Shown here piece after piece: positions 17,801 through 28,369 of a DNA stretch of 64,000 bases; position 1 is the first letter of the stretch, and every line of letters starts with the position of its first letter. This stretch comes from Streptococcus anginosus (GTDB lineage: Bacteria; Bacillota; Bacilli; Lactobacillales; Streptococcaceae). Below the pieces are notes generated by a model, which searched no databases, had not been told where the DNA came from, and saw only the letters and a list, made by a program, of their open reading frames with translations. A program made the position numbers and the translations under genes. Where the stretch lies: NCBI RefSeq assembly GCF_900636475.1, contig NZ_LR134283.1, positions 310,001-374,000 on the forward strand, written 5' to 3'.

Positions 17801-20800
17801 GATTATAGCCTTTGAAGATAATGGGGACTTATTAAAGCAGATAAGCCTTGAAAGACCGAATTTTATTGTTGGTGATGAAGTTAAATATAAGGACAAAAAC
17901 TATACCATCACACGCTTTGATGATATGGGAAATAATCTAAAGACAGTAACGGTTAAGGACAATACCGAATATCTTGGCGGTATGATAACAGGCTCCGATG
18001 TAATCCCTTATCATCTTGAAAGCGACCTTGAGAGGGTATTTCAAAATATAACCTATACGAACCCTGAAAAGACTATTGAGGAAGTAGAAATAAAGAAAGC
18101 TGATGCTCATAACTTCAAAATCACAGAAGAAACGCTCCCGGAAAAGTTATCTCCAAGTGAGAGACTGAATAACAACCTTGAAGCAATTTCCATGCTTAAT
18201 CGTGTAGAGAGTGGACAAAGAGAGCTTGACAGTACAGCTCAGGAAGTTTTAGCGAAATATGTAGGCTGGGGCGGACTTGCTGATGTGTTTGATGAAAGTA
18301 AAGAGGGACAATGGGAAGCTGCAAGAAGTTTCTTAAAGGAAAATCTATCACCATCTGAATATGAAGCTGCAAGAGAATCTACCTTAACAGCCTTTTATAC
18401 ACCTAAAACAGTTATTTACATCGTATATAAGACACTTTCCGGTATGGGATTTAAGAGCGGAAATATCTTAGAACCAAGTATGGGAGTTGGAAACTTTATA
18501 GGAAATCTTCCAGATGAAATGAGTAAGTTGAAGTTTTACGGTGTAGAGCTTGACTCAGTAAGCGGTCGAATTGGAAAACTCTTATATCCTGAAAGTGAAG
18601 TGCAAATTAAGGGATTTGAAGAAACTACCTTTTCCAATAACTTCTTTGATGCAGTTATCGGTAATATCCCCTTTGGAGAATATAAGGTAAATGACAGGGA
18701 GTATAACAAAAATAACTTCTTGATTCATGACTACTTCTTTGCGAAATCCATTGATAAAGTAAGAAATGGTGGTGTTATCGCCTTTATTACATCAAGCGGA
18801 ACAATGGATAAAAAGGACGAAAGTGTCAGACGCTACCTTGCAGCAAGAACAGAGTTTTTAGGAGCTATCAGACTTCCAAATGATACCTTTAAGGGTGTTG
18901 CCGGAACGGAAGTAACATCGGACATTATTTTCCTAAAGAAAAGAGATAGTATTAGAGAAAGGGATGAGGACTGGATACATCTATCTGAAGATAAAAACGG
19001 ACTTACCTACAATAAATACTTTGTGGATCATCCTGAGATGGTGCTTGGAAGTATGGAGGAAGTACTCGGAAGATTTGGAAATATGATAGCTTGCCTTCCA
19101 AAAGAAAATGCTAACTTAAAGGAATTACTTACAAAAGCAAGTGAAGAAATCTCTAAAGATGCAAAGTATGAAGAAATAGAGCTACTTGACGATGAAATCA
19201 GCACAATACCTGCAACAGATGATGTCAAGAATTTCTCCTATACCATTATTGATGATGAAGTATATTACAGAGAAAACTCACTTTTCGTAAAGAAGGAAGT
19301 AACGGAGAAAAATAAGGAAAAGATTAAGGATTATCTTGAGTTAAATGATGCTCTAAAAGATGTAATCTACAAGCAAAAGGAAGATTTTTCCGATGATGAA
19401 GTAAGGAAAGCTCAAGAGAAGCTAAATGAAGTCTATGACAGTTTTTCTAAAAAGCATGGGTATGTAAATAACCTTTCTAACACCAGAGCCTTAAAAGAAG
19501 ATAGCAACTTCCCGCTTGTATCTTCAATAGAAATCCTTGATGAAGAAGAAAACTTTAAGGCAAAGGGAGATATTTTTTCAAAAAGAACAATCACAAAGGC
19601 AAAGACAATCGACCATGTAGACACTTCCCTTGAAGCTCTTGTGTTATCTATGTCTGAAAAAGGTTATGTGGATTTTGACTATATGGGAAGTCTTACAGGA
19701 AAAGACAGATCTACTTTGATAGAAGAACTTAGAGGAGAAATTTACTTAAACATCAGGGAAGAACAAAACTTTTATAGACCGTTATCCTTTAACCTCGAAG
19801 ATGGGGATTTACCTTTTGCCTGTGCAAATGACAGCAATTCCTATAAATATGGCTATGTAACAAAAGATGAGTACCTATCAGGAAATATCAGAGAAAAGAT
19901 TGCGATTGTTGACAGTTATCTGTCAAAACTTAGACAAACGGAAAGAGAGCTGCCTCATCTTGGCTATGCGGAAGATGGCAAAGAAAAAGAGCTGATAAGC
20001 TATGAGATGAACCGATTGGAATACCAAAAGGCAGAGCTTACAAAAGTTTTACCAAAGGAGCTTGAAGCAAGTGAAATCAATGTAAGGCTTGGTGCTACTT
20101 GGATACCGATAAAAGATATAGAAAAGTTTATCTTTGAAACACTGAAAACTCCGGGCTGGGCAAGATGGGATATTAAGGTTAAATTTTCAAATCTCACAAG
20201 CGAATGGAATATTGAGGGAAAAAGCAAAGACAGAGGAAATGACCTTGCTGAAATGACTTACGGTACAAGTAGAGTAAGTGCCTATAAGTTGATTGAAGAC
20301 GCCTTAAATCTTAAAGAAACAAAGGTATTTGATCAGATTGTAAATCCTGATGGCTCAAAAACTTCTGTGCTAAATAAAAAAGAAACCTTACTTGCAGGGC
20401 AGAAACAAGAGCTTCTAAAAGAAGAATTTAAGAACTGGATATTTAACGATCAGGAAAGAAGAAACAGACTTGTAAAATTGTATAATGAGCGTTTTAACTC
20501 TATTCGTAACAGAGAATATGACGGAAGCAATTTATCCTTTGAGGGAATGAATACTAAAATAGAGCTTAGACCTCATCAGAAAAATGCTATTGCAAGAAGT
20601 TTGTATGGAGGAAATACGCTTCTTGCCCATGTGGTTGGTAGCGGAAAGACCTTTGAAATGGTGGCTTCCGCAATGGAAAGTAAAAGGCTTGGAATGTGCA
20701 GTAAATCACTCTTTGTTGTACCGAACCATCTAACAGGTCAAATAGGGAGAGAATTTATGCAGCTGTATCCGTCGGCTAATATTATGGTTGCAGATAAAAA

Positions 20801-23588
20801 AGATTTTGAGCCGAAAAATAGAAAAAGGTTCATAGGAAGAATTGCTACTGGTGAATATGATGCGGTTGTAATTGGGCATACGCAATTTGAAAAAATTCCG
20901 ATGAGTAAAGAATATCAGGAAAAACACATTCAGGATCAGATTGATGAAATCATCAACTATGTTGAGGAATATAAGCATGATAGAAATCAGAACTTTACGG
21001 TAAAGCAGCTTGAAAAGACCAAGAAAAAACTGGAAACAAGGCTTGAAAAATTAAATGATGATTTTAAGAAAGACGATGTCATTACTTTTGAGGAATTAGG
21101 CGTTGATAAGCTCTTTATCGATGAAGCACACAATTACAAAAATCTCTATCTCTACACAAAAATGAGAAATGTAGCAGGTATTGGTCAGTCTGAAGCATTT
21201 AAGTCATCCGATATGTTTATGAAGTGTAGATATATGGATGAAATGACGGGTGGAAAAGGTATTGTATTTGCCACAGGAACTCCTGTATCAAATTCCATGA
21301 CGGAACTTTATACAATGCAGCGTTATCTTCAGTATGAAAGTCTTAAAAAGAATAATTTAGAGCATTTTGATAGCTGGGCATCTACATTTGGTGAAACACA
21401 GTCTGCCTTTGAATTATCTCCGGAGGGAACGGGGTACAGAGTTAAGACAAGATTTTCAAAGTTCTATAATCTTCCGGAGCTAATGAGTATGTTTAAGGAA
21501 GTTGCAGATATTCAAACAGCAGATATGCTCAATCTTCCAACACCGGAAGCACAATATGAAGTGATTAAGACTTTGCCAAGTGAGGAGCAAAAGGAAATCC
21601 TAAAGAGCTTATCCGAAAGAGCTGATGATGTCAGAAACAGAGTGGTAGAACCTGATGAAGATAATATGCTGAAAATTACCAATGACGGTAAGAAACTTGC
21701 TTTAGATCAGCGTTTAATCAATCCATTGCTTGCTGACAATCCTGATAGCAAGGTCAATATATGCGTGAAAAATGTGTTTGCCATTTGGGATAAGACAAAA
21801 GAAGATAGGTCAACACAGCTTCTATTTTCCGATATGTCCACACCGAAAGGCGATGGAGAATTTAACATTTACGATGACATCAGAGAAAAACTCGTTGCAA
21901 TGGGAATTCCGAAAGAAGAAATCGCCTTTATCCATGAAGCAGGTTCCGATAAGCAAAAGGACGAGCTATTTGCAAAGGTGCGTAAGGGAGATGTGAGGAT
22001 ATTACTTGGTTCAACTCAGAAAATGGGAGCAGGCACGAATGTGCAGAACAAACTGATTGCACTTCATGACCTCGATGTCCCTTGGCGTCCTGCGGATTTA
22101 GAGCAGCGTGCGGGTAGAATTGTAAGACAGGGAAATGAAAACAAAGAAGTCAGCATATACAGATATGTAACGGAGAATACCTTTGATGCGTACCTTTGGC
22201 AGACCATCGAGAATAAACAGAAGTTCATTTCTCAGATTATGACAAGTAAAACACCTGTAAGAGTGGCGGAAGATGTGGACGAAAGCAGCTTAAACTATGC
22301 AGAGATTAAAGCCCTTGCTACAGGTGATCCGAAAATCAAGGAAAAGATGGATTTGGATAATGAGGTTACAAAACTTAAAATGCTTGAAGCAAACTATAAG
22401 TCCAACCGTTACAGATTAGAGGATAAGGTTGCTAAAAACTATCCGGAAGAAATCGCAAGAACAGAAAAACTAATTGAAGCTGTTAAGAAAGATATAGTAA
22501 GTGTAGAGCCTAAAGCGGAAGGTGAGGAAAAGTTTACTTCCATTACCATTGCGGGAGAAAAGATTACCGATAAGAAATTAGCCAGAGAAAAGCTGCTTGA
22601 AGCTATTTCTAAAGTAAAAATCAATGAAAGCAAGGTTATAGGTAAGTATCGAAATATGGATTTAGAGGTAAGTTACAACTTCTTCACCAATGAGCATAAC
22701 TTCAGCTTAAACGGTGCTGCAAAGCATTCAGGAGAGCTTGGAACAAGTGCAGATGGTAATATCACAAGACTTGATAATGCTCTTGAGAAAATACCTGAGA
22801 AATTAAAGAGACTTGAAGAAAAACTCATCAGCACAAAGGAACAACTGGAAAATGCTAAAGAAGAATTAAAAAAGCCATTTGAAAAAGCGGAAGAATTAAA
22901 GTCTAAGATACTAAGGCTTGCTGAGTTAAATAAGCTCCTTGATATGGGAGAAGTGGAAGAAAAGAGAAATGACAATCCTCTTGTGGAAGATGTAAAAAGA
23001 GCTATCATAGACTTTTGCAACAGAGAATATGAAGAAAACCATAGTTATGATGAGTTTGATACTCTATATCCTGACTTAAAGCACATCGGCATCGCCTATA
23101 CCAATACACCTGACGAAAGACACGGCATCCAATATGAGCTTAATTTAGAAGCTAAAACATGGACACAGTATATTGATGATACTCCAATCAAAACAGAGAG
23201 CTTCGACTATGAAAACAAGGGAGAAAATGAAGCTCTAAGGAATATGAAAAATGAAATAGAGCTATCCTCTTTTGAAGATTTAGTCTATGTGGATTCCGAG
23301 GACTTAAAGGCAGCTCTCGGACTGGACATTGATGATGAAGGAAACTTCTATGATCCGCTTGCAAAAGACCTCGATAATGACGGTATTCCTGATAGATATG
23401 ACAATGACTTTAAGGACAGTGATTATTTTGAGTCAACCTATGATGTGGAGGATAACCTGCATACTAAAGAGGAAGCTACGCAAAAAACAGAGGATAAGCC
23501 ATCTATTTTAGGACAGATAAGAGCTTATCAGGAAGAAAGTAAAACGGAAGAAAAACACACTACAAAAGAACAGGAATTTTTAAGATAA
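14868..23588 (+). CDS. giant ArdC-like / N6 DNA methylase-fold / SNF2 helicase protein
   Basis: The 2906-residue protein is typical of Tn1549-type ICEs. The N-terminus (1-100) is ArdC/LtrC-like ([30 protein letters not shown]). A methyltransferase fold lies near 1100-1500, with motif [17 protein letters not shown] near 1199 and GNIPFGEY near 1264 in place of NPPY. The SNF2-type helicase follows, with Walker A VVGSGKT near 1921, DEAH ([10 protein letters not shown]) near 2081 and motif [13 protein letters not shown] near 2410. A coiled coil comes next (about 2520-2710). The C-terminus has a calcium-loop-like [14 protein letters not shown] block (about 2825-2865). It probably processes or protects incoming DNA. 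Residues about 258-395 are unusually Arg/Glu/Asp/Gly-rich and overlie a second reading frame (15640-16047). The start ATG 14868 follows AGGAGG. Confidence 0.9.
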   Translation: MRINDFHNILELVKLDILQSEAEYLKLLKVVGNNQRYDFRSQLSIYDRNPEATACAKFDYWRERFNRTVMRGQKGIPILEDYGTYKKVTYIFDIGQTVSRNRDVNEVNLWKFDKEVHKDVLKEMITSEGYEESESILENIFSLSRLYGDEKIDSLMNDLRIADEDRISFTKFVRDSISYAVASRFKVDYPIDNELLRENFERLDSISLMSLGETISDISGKIIDATIQKSKELDKEVLRGKEAGYNKIREEIEEVEENVLRRDDQKRNENERVLRNGEYGRDNRENQGEYAEQLGGTDGLHERISESDIRSDEAHLPFTERGAEPLRDVGRSIQGEEADRTPDGYSETSDRLYENGKAETDDSLEDRGREQSTVWGDDFSTERDDRQGNRGNLKENTEAEIREADKASFSLPENSYGQMRLTIPLNQKDIDTILINGGNHDGGRLPVISEFSKGKSNEELGEYLKDTFGGGNGFYIDEREASSWYSDKGIYLAYGTSAREDDTQILSWNDAASRINELLETGEFATNVELSESLDYERDRISESLWYLYHDLSEEGKAQGYFDFIERGGGFPEETKKLSEALKNPEYLKETIKEYSRFLAGYKENRDVLRFHYHKVDSLYQRLQELELPRKEYSTNLIELPKVKPFITDDEVLSTLSRGSGIDKGKERITKFFKENHTLQEKANFLKDEYGIGGSSHAVSGAMGSDEWHDAKGLKLQKKDCSDVFLTWSSVAKHIDELLSKNLYLEEKIEGNSEIEEAKEPQYYSKDDPENLMTDEMLERVPELYAQEDVALADKEVHAAYIIPFRSNWTWYMTEYDRESGDAFGLVLGIEPEWGYFSIEELKELNAQRLILEDFPKTFRELKNTELVKQMDEQELQSVFNGELSFEEETELEAPEEVEERIAATPVQGTLFDYLKEREEVELNEEKESLTDEFTVKEGDTVYFNHEEYTVREIAKNQITGRNDLWLDPVRSGNRQIPIIAFEDNGDLLKQISLERPNFIVGDEVKYKDKNYTITRFDDMGNNLKTVTVKDNTEYLGGMITGSDVIPYHLESDLERVFQNITYTNPEKTIEEVEIKKADAHNFKITEETLPEKLSPSERLNNNLEAISMLNRVESGQRELDSTAQEVLAKYVGWGGLADVFDESKEGQWEAARSFLKENLSPSEYEAARESTLTAFYTPKTVIYIVYKTLSGMGFKSGNILEPSMGVGNFIGNLPDEMSKLKFYGVELDSVSGRIGKLLYPESEVQIKGFEETTFSNNFFDAVIGNIPFGEYKVNDREYNKNNFLIHDYFFAKSIDKVRNGGVIAFITSSGTMDKKDESVRRYLAARTEFLGAIRLPNDTFKGVAGTEVTSDIIFLKKRDSIRERDEDWIHLSEDKNGLTYNKYFVDHPEMVLGSMEEVLGRFGNMIACLPKENANLKELLTKASEEISKDAKYEEIELLDDEISTIPATDDVKNFSYTIIDDEVYYRENSLFVKKEVTEKNKEKIKDYLELNDALKDVIYKQKEDFSDDEVRKAQEKLNEVYDSFSKKHGYVNNLSNTRALKEDSNFPLVSSIEILDEEENFKAKGDIFSKRTITKAKTIDHVDTSLEALVLSMSEKGYVDFDYMGSLTGKDRSTLIEELRGEIYLNIREEQNFYRPLSFNLEDGDLPFACANDSNSYKYGYVTKDEYLSGNIREKIAIVDSYLSKLRQTERELPHLGYAEDGKEKELISYEMNRLEYQKAELTKVLPKELEASEINVRLGATWIPIKDIEKFIFETLKTPGWARWDIKVKFSNLTSEWNIEGKSKDRGNDLAEMTYGTSRVSAYKLIEDALNLKETKVFDQIVNPDGSKTSVLNKKETLLAGQKQELLKEEFKNWIFNDQERRNRLVKLYNERFNSIRNREYDGSNLSFEGMNTKIELRPHQKNAIARSLYGGNTLLAHVVGSGKTFEMVASAMESKRLGMCSKSLFVVPNHLTGQIGREFMQLYPSANIMVADKKDFEPKNRKRFIGRIATGEYDAVVIGHTQFEKIPMSKEYQEKHIQDQIDEIINYVEEYKHDRNQNFTVKQLEKTKKKLETRLEKLNDDFKKDDVITFEELGVDKLFIDEAHNYKNLYLYTKMRNVAGIGQSEAFKSSDMFMKCRYMDEMTGGKGIVFATGTPVSNSMTELYTMQRYLQYESLKKNNLEHFDSWASTFGETQSAFELSPEGTGYRVKTRFSKFYNLPELMSMFKEVADIQTADMLNLPTPEAQYEVIKTLPSEEQKEILKSLSERADDVRNRVVEPDEDNMLKITNDGKKLALDQRLINPLLADNPDSKVNICVKNVFAIWDKTKEDRSTQLLFSDMSTPKGDGEFNIYDDIREKLVAMGIPKEEIAFIHEAGSDKQKDELFAKVRKGDVRILLGSTQKMGAGTNVQNKLIALHDLDVPWRPADLEQRAGRIVRQGNENKEVSIYRYVTENTFDAYLWQTIENKQKFISQIMTSKTPVRVAEDVDESSLNYAEIKALATGDPKIKEKMDLDNEVTKLKMLEANYKSNRYRLEDKVAKNYPEEIARTEKLIEAVKKDIVSVEPKAEGEEKFTSITIAGEKITDKKLAREKLLEAISKVKINESKVIGKYRNMDLEVSYNFFTNEHNFSLNGAAKHSGELGTSADGNITRLDNALEKIPEKLKRLEEKLISTKEQLENAKEELKKPFEKAEELKSKILRLAELNKLLDMGEVEEKRNDNPLVEDVKRAIIDFCNREYEENHSYDEFDTLYPDLKHIGIAYTNTPDERHGIQYELNLEAKTWTQYIDDTPIKTESFDYENKGENEALRNMKNEIELSSFEDLVYVDSEDLKAALGLDIDDEGNFYDPLAKDLDNDGIPDRYDNDFKDSDYFESTYDVEDNLHTKEEATQKTEDKPSILGQIRAYQEESKTEEKHTTKEQEFLR
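15640..16047 (+). CDS. TnpV-like ORF nested out of frame in the helicase gene
   Basis: The 135-codon ORF lies in another frame of the same strand as the giant gene. It has its own GAGGAGG (15624-15630) nine bases before ATG 15640. The product reads like a natural protein: an acidic N-terminus, then [36 protein letters not shown] and a C-terminal [14 protein letters not shown]. This matches the LY..L.TG.L..HL..I...A....(x)..EIV layout of TnpV, a small protein of such elements with unknown function. In the same interval the helicase frame is low-complexity, as expected when the other frame is constrained. The TnpV similarity is judged by eye. Confidence 0.55.
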   Translation: MYFDEMIRKEMKMSEFSEMESTDEIIEKIRENTLNSLEEQTDFMKEFPNPIYAVMRLTYLSQSEEQSHFEMLVDLYKEKKLTGHLMDIQKQAIDFMRTEKPKLMTAWKIEDENNPQYGAMISALKEMTVKEIVEI

Positions 23589-23609
23589 GGGGAGGGTAAA
23601 CCTCCCCTT
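23587..23609 (+). terminator. GC-rich hairpin between helicase and OB-fold genes
   Basis: A perfect 9-bp stem, AAGGGGAGG / CCTCCCCTT with loop GTAAA, begins at the helicase stop codon. Only three T follow, so it may be a weak terminator or an mRNA-processing or stability element. The next gene's ribosome site lies just downstream. Confidence 0.55.
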
Positions 23610-23631
23610 TACCATGAAGGGAGATAAAAAT

Positions 23632-24375
23632 ATGGATTACAAAACAATAAGAGATAAAATTGAAGATATGGTAAATGATAACCACAAGGACTTTATGAAG
23701 GCGATTATAAGCATGGAAAAAGGTATCAATGATGAAAGTGCTTTAGACAAGCTCTATGACGCTTATATGGACAATGACAGCCTTAATTTGCTACATGAGG
23801 AATTTGACTATATGATTGAGGATTTAAGAGAACAGGGACAGATAAAAGACCTACCTTATGTTCAGGAAGAGAAAGATAACCTTATAAATATCGTTGGAAA
23901 TGTTGTCGGCAAGGTTGATGTTATTGAGAGAGAAAACAAAAACGGAGAAGCCTTTAAGGTGGCAAATTTCTCTGTTGTATCCAAAGATGATGAGGGTAAT
24001 AAGGTGTATCACAACTGCTCCGCTTATGGAGAAAAGAGTGATATTCCAAAGGACTTTAAGCAGGGAGATTTTGTTAAGCTCTTTGGACAAATTAGAACTT
24101 CCATTGATGATAACGGTAAGGAGCATAGCAATGTAAGGATACTTTCTTCAAAACTCTTAAAGGCAAAGGAACAAATGAAAGGACAGGAGGAAAAGAAAGA
24201 ATCTGTACTTGGAGCTATCAAAAAATATCAGGCTGAAGATAAGGAAAAGCCAAAAAAAAGAAAGAAGCAAGCAAAGAAGCAGAGAGATAAACTTATGGTT
24301 GGTGTGGTCTTAGGACTGCACCGACTCTTTTTTATTTGCGAGAGTTCGATAAAAGAGAATATATTTATGAAATAA
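23632..24375 (+). CDS. ICE protein with central OB-fold (SSB-like), altered C-terminus
   Basis: The product is 247 residues from ATG 23632, which has GAAGGGAG seven bases upstream; an ATG at 23614 is the alternative. The N-terminal 75 residues are helical and unrecognised. The middle (about 85-180) is SSB-like: NIVGNVVGKVDVIE, FKVANFSVVSKDDEGNKVYH, NCSAYGEKSDIP, GDFVKLFGQIRT, closely parallel to the ssb at 3046. A later VLGAIKKYQ resembles ILGQIRAYQ near the end of the helicase protein. The last 25 residues are encoded by a terminator hairpin (24298) and beyond, so the natural stop has probably been lost by a small indel near the A-rich tract around 24252. Confidence 0.7.
   Translation: MDYKTIRDKIEDMVNDNHKDFMKAIISMEKGINDESALDKLYDAYMDNDSLNLLHEEFDYMIEDLREQGQIKDLPYVQEEKDNLINIVGNVVGKVDVIERENKNGEAFKVANFSVVSKDDEGNKVYHNCSAYGEKSDIPKDFKQGDFVKLFGQIRTSIDDNGKEHSNVRILSSKLLKAKEQMKGQEEKKESVLGAIKKYQAEDKEKPKKRKKQAKKQRDKLMVGVVLGLHRLFFICESSIKENIFMK
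24298..24333 (+). terminator. strong terminator lying inside the OB-fold reading frame
   Basis: A 12-bp stem with four G-U pairs (24298-24309 with 24314-24325, loop TTAG) is followed by TCTTTTTT. It closes the ICE operon before the defence cassette, although the reading frame above runs through it. Confidence 0.7.
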
Positions 24376-24398
24376 GTATATTTTATGGTATAATATAC
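24376..24398 (+). promoter_or_regulatory. promoter and operator of the SIR2-HerA cassette
   Basis: An extended -10 (TGG then TATAAT, 24389-24394) lies inside an inverted repeat, GTATATT (24376-24382) / AATATAC (24392-24398). This is a natural operator for the small XRE regulator encoded two genes downstream. No clear -35 is seen, consistent with an extended -10 promoter. Confidence 0.6.
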
Positions 24399-24430
24399 TA
24401 AATAAAGTTTTCTTGAAAGGAGGTTGTTGA

Positions 24431-25372
24431 ATGAAAAAATTTGATAATGAAAAATATCAAATTTTAGCAAAAGATTTAATGGGGGATATTTTTTATTCGG
24501 AGACATCTAATCGGAATAAAATTGCTACCATTCGCCAGTATGCAGAAGTGATAGTGAGAAAAATTTTAGATATTAACCCAAGCAAAAAGATGACTATTGG
24601 TGCAAATGAAATATCTAAAAAACTTGATGCTCTCAACAATAGTGAATTTTTAAAAGAAGCATTAGAGAATATTAGACAGGATGGTAATAAATTTACACAT
24701 ACTGAGTATTTAGAAGAGGTTACATCTGATGAATTTGATAAAATTGTGGATAAGCTTTTGGATATGCTTTCATTCATGCTTATAAATTATTTTGAAACTT
24801 ATGAATTTGGATCAAGAAGTGATGTTTTACAGTCATTTTCATTATTACCCCCAATAGTACGATATAAGGTGCTAATATTTTTATACAGCAAATATCCAAA
24901 TAACATTCATGTTATTGATAGATTGGCATTAGCTATTGTTAAAGCATTTGATAAAGAAGAAGCAATCAGATGGATTGAAGCTGAAAAAAACAACTTGATT
25001 AATTTAGATGTAATGTCAGATAAAGCATTTAATGAGATTGCAGAAAATAAAGGGATAGAATTTGCAAAGCTAATTAGATTTAATTCGCCTTATAAAAATA
25101 TGTATGAGTTGTGTATTGATAAAATTATGAAAATTGGAAATGAAATAGATTCGAAAGGTCATTTGTATATTGACTTTGAAAGTGCATTGCCGTATTACAA
25201 GCAATATGGAATTATAGATGAGGATAGTGAAGAAATAAAAGAATTTAATGATATTATGGATTTTTTATATCTTGGCAGAAGAACAAAATTAGATAGTTTT
25301 ATTAAACTAAAAGAACCATATGTAACTCTAAATGTAATTACAGGGGATAATAATATAGATGAGAGTATTTAG
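24431..25372 (+). CDS. DUF4145 (HEPN-like) protein of the defence cassette
   Basis: The first 130 of 313 residues match the DUF4145 pattern: RQYAEVIVRKILDINPSKK, EISKKLDALNNSEFLKEAL, then NIRQDGNKFTH, where the Arg and His of the signature are seven residues apart. DUF4145 is a HEPN-related helical domain common in defence systems; the spacing is longer than the Rx4-6H of active HEPN RNases, so nuclease activity is uncertain. The C-terminal 180 residues are helical and unrecognised. Start ATG 24431 has AAAGGAGG. It overlaps the XRE gene by 14 bases, which places it in one operon with SIR2 and HerA. It is visibly more AT-rich than the ICE core. Confidence 0.65.
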   Translation: MKKFDNEKYQILAKDLMGDIFYSETSNRNKIATIRQYAEVIVRKILDINPSKKMTIGANEISKKLDALNNSEFLKEALENIRQDGNKFTHTEYLEEVTSDEFDKIVDKLLDMLSFMLINYFETYEFGSRSDVLQSFSLLPPIVRYKVLIFLYSKYPNNIHVIDRLALAIVKAFDKEEAIRWIEAEKNNLINLDVMSDKAFNEIAENKGIEFAKLIRFNSPYKNMYELCIDKIMKIGNEIDSKGHLYIDFESALPYYKQYGIIDEDSEEIKEFNDIMDFLYLGRRTKLDSFIKLKEPYVTLNVITGDNNIDESI

Positions 25373-25571
25373 CTATAAAAGACTATTCAAAAAACTTATT
25401 GATTTAGATATGACAAATAATGAATTGATGGAAAAGGCAAAAATAAGTAAAAGCACATTTTACAAAATGAAGAATGGGCAGAATATAACGACGGATGTTT
25501 TACTTAGAATTTGCAATACTTTGGATTGTGGTATTGAAGAAATTATGGAGTGTAGTGATGAATATAGATAG
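25359..25571 (+). CDS. small XRE/Cro-type regulator
   Basis: The 70-residue protein is a single helix-turn-helix of the YozG-like type: LIDLDMTNNELMEKAKISKS, TFYKMKNGQNITTDVLLRIC, then NTLDCGIEEIME. It overlaps the genes on both sides by 14 bases, so its synthesis is coupled to theirs. It probably represses the cassette from the palindrome at 24376-24398, to keep the SIR2 enzyme low until infection. That role is inferred. Confidence 0.75.
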   Translation: MRVFSYKRLFKKLIDLDMTNNELMEKAKISKSTFYKMKNGQNITTDVLLRICNTLDCGIEEIMECSDEYR

Positions 25572-26622
25572 TGAAGAATTTGAACCAATATTTATGGATA
25601 TTAAGGAACGATACCTATCAGGTGTAAATTTCCCCAAATTAATAGTTGGAACAGGGCTTTCTATTGCAATGAATATTCCGGGAATGTCAAAATTGGCTGA
25701 AAAATTGGGGGAATCGTTTGAAAGTATCGGTGATTTAGAGTTACAGAAGCAGTGGAACAAATATAAGGGGAAGATCAAAGATGAAGGATTAGAAGCAGCC
25801 TTATTAGATGTTTCAATAAGTGAAGAATCGTTTGTGGAAATAATTCGAGAGATAACGAGTGAATTTATTTTAGATGAAGAATATAATCAGCATCGTGATA
25901 TATTAAATGAAATTTCCGGATTTGAAAAATTATTAAAGTACTTATTGGGAACTGTAAGTGTAAATAATCAAGTAATCGATATAATGACTCCTAATTATGA
26001 CAGAATTATAGAACTAATTTGTGATAAATTAAAACTATCAACTACATTAGGATTTTCGGGGAATATGTATCAAACTTTTAATGAAAATATACTAAAACAA
26101 CCTTATGATTTTTTTTCTAAAAGCGTTCCTTTAGTAAGATTATTTAAGCCACATGGATCAGTTAATTGGATAAAAAAGAATGAGAGAGAATATCAGATTA
26201 ATGATTATAAGTTACTAAAAGATAACAAGTGCTATATAGATATTATTACACCAGGCAGTATGAAATATAAGTCAGGAATGATTAACGGTATTTTTAGATG
26301 TCATAGGGAAATTTTTAATGAATTGATAACAGACTCTAAAAAGAATTTTTCTATATTTATTTATGGATATGGATTCAATGACCAGCATTTTAATACAGTA
26401 TTCGAGGATACTCAAAAGGATGTGGTTGTCTTGACAAGGACTATTAAAAAATCATTTTTAGATAGAGCAATGAAAAACGAAAACTGGACTTTATTTTATA
26501 AATATGAAGATAAAGAAGAAAATACAGAAGAAGGAAATTATATGGTATATAAAGGCAAAAAATATAATATAAATAAGGAATTGTGGGATATAAATGTATT
26601 TTCAGAAACTTTTTTAGGGTAG
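25558..26622 (+). CDS. SIR2-domain NADase, partner of HerA
   Basis: The 354-residue protein has a SIR2-like Rossmann fold with LIVGTGLSIAMNIPGM (GTGLS at 31-35), TPNYDR with the expected catalytic Asn at 146, KPHGSVNW with the expected catalytic His at 199, and IYGYGFNDQHF near 268-276. In known SIR2-HerA (Nezha) systems this protein degrades NAD+ on phage infection and assembles with a HerA hexamer. An upstream start at 25495 would run through the XRE gene; ATG 25558 fits the coupled overlap and has GGAG upstream. Both catalytic residues are present, so it should be active. Confidence 0.85.
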   Translation: MNIDSEEFEPIFMDIKERYLSGVNFPKLIVGTGLSIAMNIPGMSKLAEKLGESFESIGDLELQKQWNKYKGKIKDEGLEAALLDVSISEESFVEIIREITSEFILDEEYNQHRDILNEISGFEKLLKYLLGTVSVNNQVIDIMTPNYDRIIELICDKLKLSTTLGFSGNMYQTFNENILKQPYDFFSKSVPLVRLFKPHGSVNWIKKNEREYQINDYKLLKDNKCYIDIITPGSMKYKSGMINGIFRCHREIFNELITDSKKNFSIFIYGYGFNDQHFNTVFEDTQKDVVVLTRTIKKSFLDRAMKNENWTLFYKYEDKEENTEEGNYMVYKGKKYNINKELWDINVFSETFLG

Positions 26623-26631
26623 GAGGAAATT

Positions 26632-28347
26632 ATGGAAGATATTCAAAATTATTTAAATCAAGAAATTGGAGTTGTTCAAAATGTTGATACCAAGAAAGTA
26701 TCTGTATCAGTAGAAAAGGAAGAAATTTTAAATAGGTTAAAAATAAATGATATAGTTGTTTTATCTGGAAATAATGCAGATGAAAAACTAATTGGAATAG
26801 TAACTAGAGTAAGTAAAAAGAGAATTGACATCGATGATGAAGAAACTGAAGAACAAGAGTATTCATTTAACTTTTGTAATATAACTTTAGTAGGTACCTT
26901 TTATAAAAAACTGTCTTCAACTAAACAAAATATTTTTAAAAGAGCGGTGAATACTTACCCTGAAATCAATAGCAAGGTTTATTTGGCAGATGGTAAAGCA
27001 CTCTCTATTATTATGAACTCTCTTGAAAATGAGATATCTTCAGAAAAAAGATTAATCATTGGCAAATATGCAAGTAATAAAACGGTTGAAGCAATTTTGG
27101 ATGGAAATAGATTTTTTCAAAGACACGCAACCATAGTGGGTAGTACTGGAAGTGGAAAATCTTTTACTGTAGCAAATATTCTTGAGAAGGCGAATGAGTT
27201 GGAACATGCTAATTTAATTGTTTTTGATTTGCATGGTGAATACAATGAATTAAGTTATGCTGAACAAATAAAAATTTGTGACTCTGAGGATGGATTACAT
27301 ATTCCTTTGTGGTTTTTTAATTATGAAGAAATTCATTCTTTATTTATTGAATCTTCGGAAGGGACATCTACAAATCAAAGAGCTGCAGTAATTAAATATA
27401 TTTTAGAGCATAAGAAAAGGTATCTTGAAGACAATATGGCTGGATTTTCTTCTGAAATAATTACAGCAGATACTCCGATTCCTTTTTTAGCAAAAGGGTT
27501 AAAAGACTATTTAGAAGATGAAAATATAAAAGAAGAATTCACAGGTGATATTATTCAAAGTGGTCCAAATAAAGGAAAAGAAAAAACAAAACAGGGGCAA
27601 TATTATGGCAAGCTAACTAATCTCATTACGAGATTACAGACAAAAATAGACGATAAAAAATATGGGTTTGTATTTAATGAGAGTAACACTGGAAGAGCTG
27701 AATATTTGAAAGAATTTATTGATAAAATAATGGGGCTAGATAAAAAAGTAAAAGTAATAGATTTATCAGAAGTCCCATCAGATATGTTACCTATGATAAT
27801 AGGTATTGTAACAAGGTTGGTATATGAAGTTCAATTTTGGATGTCGCCTAAAACAGATGAGACTCGACATCCTATAGCCTTCATTTGCGATGAAGCACAC
27901 TTATACATGCCGAGAGATACAACAAAATTGAAAGCGGTTGAGAACAAATCACTGGAGATATTTGAAAAAATCTCTAAGGAGGGGAGAAAATATGGTGTTT
28001 CATTGGTGATTGTTTCTCAAAGACCTGCAGAACTAAATTCCACTATCATATCTCAATGCAATAATATTATAAGTTTGAAAATTACGAATGATAGAGATAA
28101 ATCGGCAGTAGCAACTATGTTAACTGATTCATTGGTAGGTTTGGTTGAAACATTACCTAATCTTGATGTTGGAGAATGTATTGTTATTGGAGATTCAATT
28201 AAATTACCTACTAAAATTATTTTAGACAAACCTAAGGAAGAGCCCAAAAGTTCAACTATTGATTTTTGGGACAGATGGATAGATGGAAAAGGTACAGTTT
28301 TCAATATTGATGAAGCAATTAAATGTATGATTAAACAGACAAGGTAG
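26632..28347 (+). CDS. herA: HerA-type ATPase of the SIR2-HerA defence system
   Basis: The 571-residue protein has an N-terminal HAS-barrel (IGVVQNVDTKKVSVSVEKEE), then the HerA/FtsK ATPase: Walker A GSTGSGKS near 170-177, Walker B FICDEAH near 417-423, and VSQRPAELNSTIISQC with TNDRDKSAVATML. HerA forms hexamers that move DNA; in SIR2-HerA pairs it activates the NADase and may act as a helicase or nuclease scaffold. It starts nine bases after sir2 with GGAGG. It converges on mobA, with 22 bases between the stops. Confidence 0.85.
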   Translation: MEDIQNYLNQEIGVVQNVDTKKVSVSVEKEEILNRLKINDIVVLSGNNADEKLIGIVTRVSKKRIDIDDEETEEQEYSFNFCNITLVGTFYKKLSSTKQNIFKRAVNTYPEINSKVYLADGKALSIIMNSLENEISSEKRLIIGKYASNKTVEAILDGNRFFQRHATIVGSTGSGKSFTVANILEKANELEHANLIVFDLHGEYNELSYAEQIKICDSEDGLHIPLWFFNYEEIHSLFIESSEGTSTNQRAAVIKYILEHKKRYLEDNMAGFSSEIITADTPIPFLAKGLKDYLEDENIKEEFTGDIIQSGPNKGKEKTKQGQYYGKLTNLITRLQTKIDDKKYGFVFNESNTGRAEYLKEFIDKIMGLDKKVKVIDLSEVPSDMLPMIIGIVTRLVYEVQFWMSPKTDETRHPIAFICDEAHLYMPRDTTKLKAVENKSLEIFEKISKEGRKYGVSLVIVSQRPAELNSTIISQCNNIISLKITNDRDKSAVATMLTDSLVGLVETLPNLDVGECIVIGDSIKLPTKIILDKPKEEPKSSTIDFWDRWIDGKGTVFNIDEAIKCMIKQTR

Positions 28348-28369
28348 GGGGAGAAGAGAATATAGAAAA

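Noticed and set aside
25495..25557. upstream start of the SIR2 gene
   Set aside because: It would run through the end of the XRE gene and has no ribosome site; the coupled ATG at 25558 fits better.
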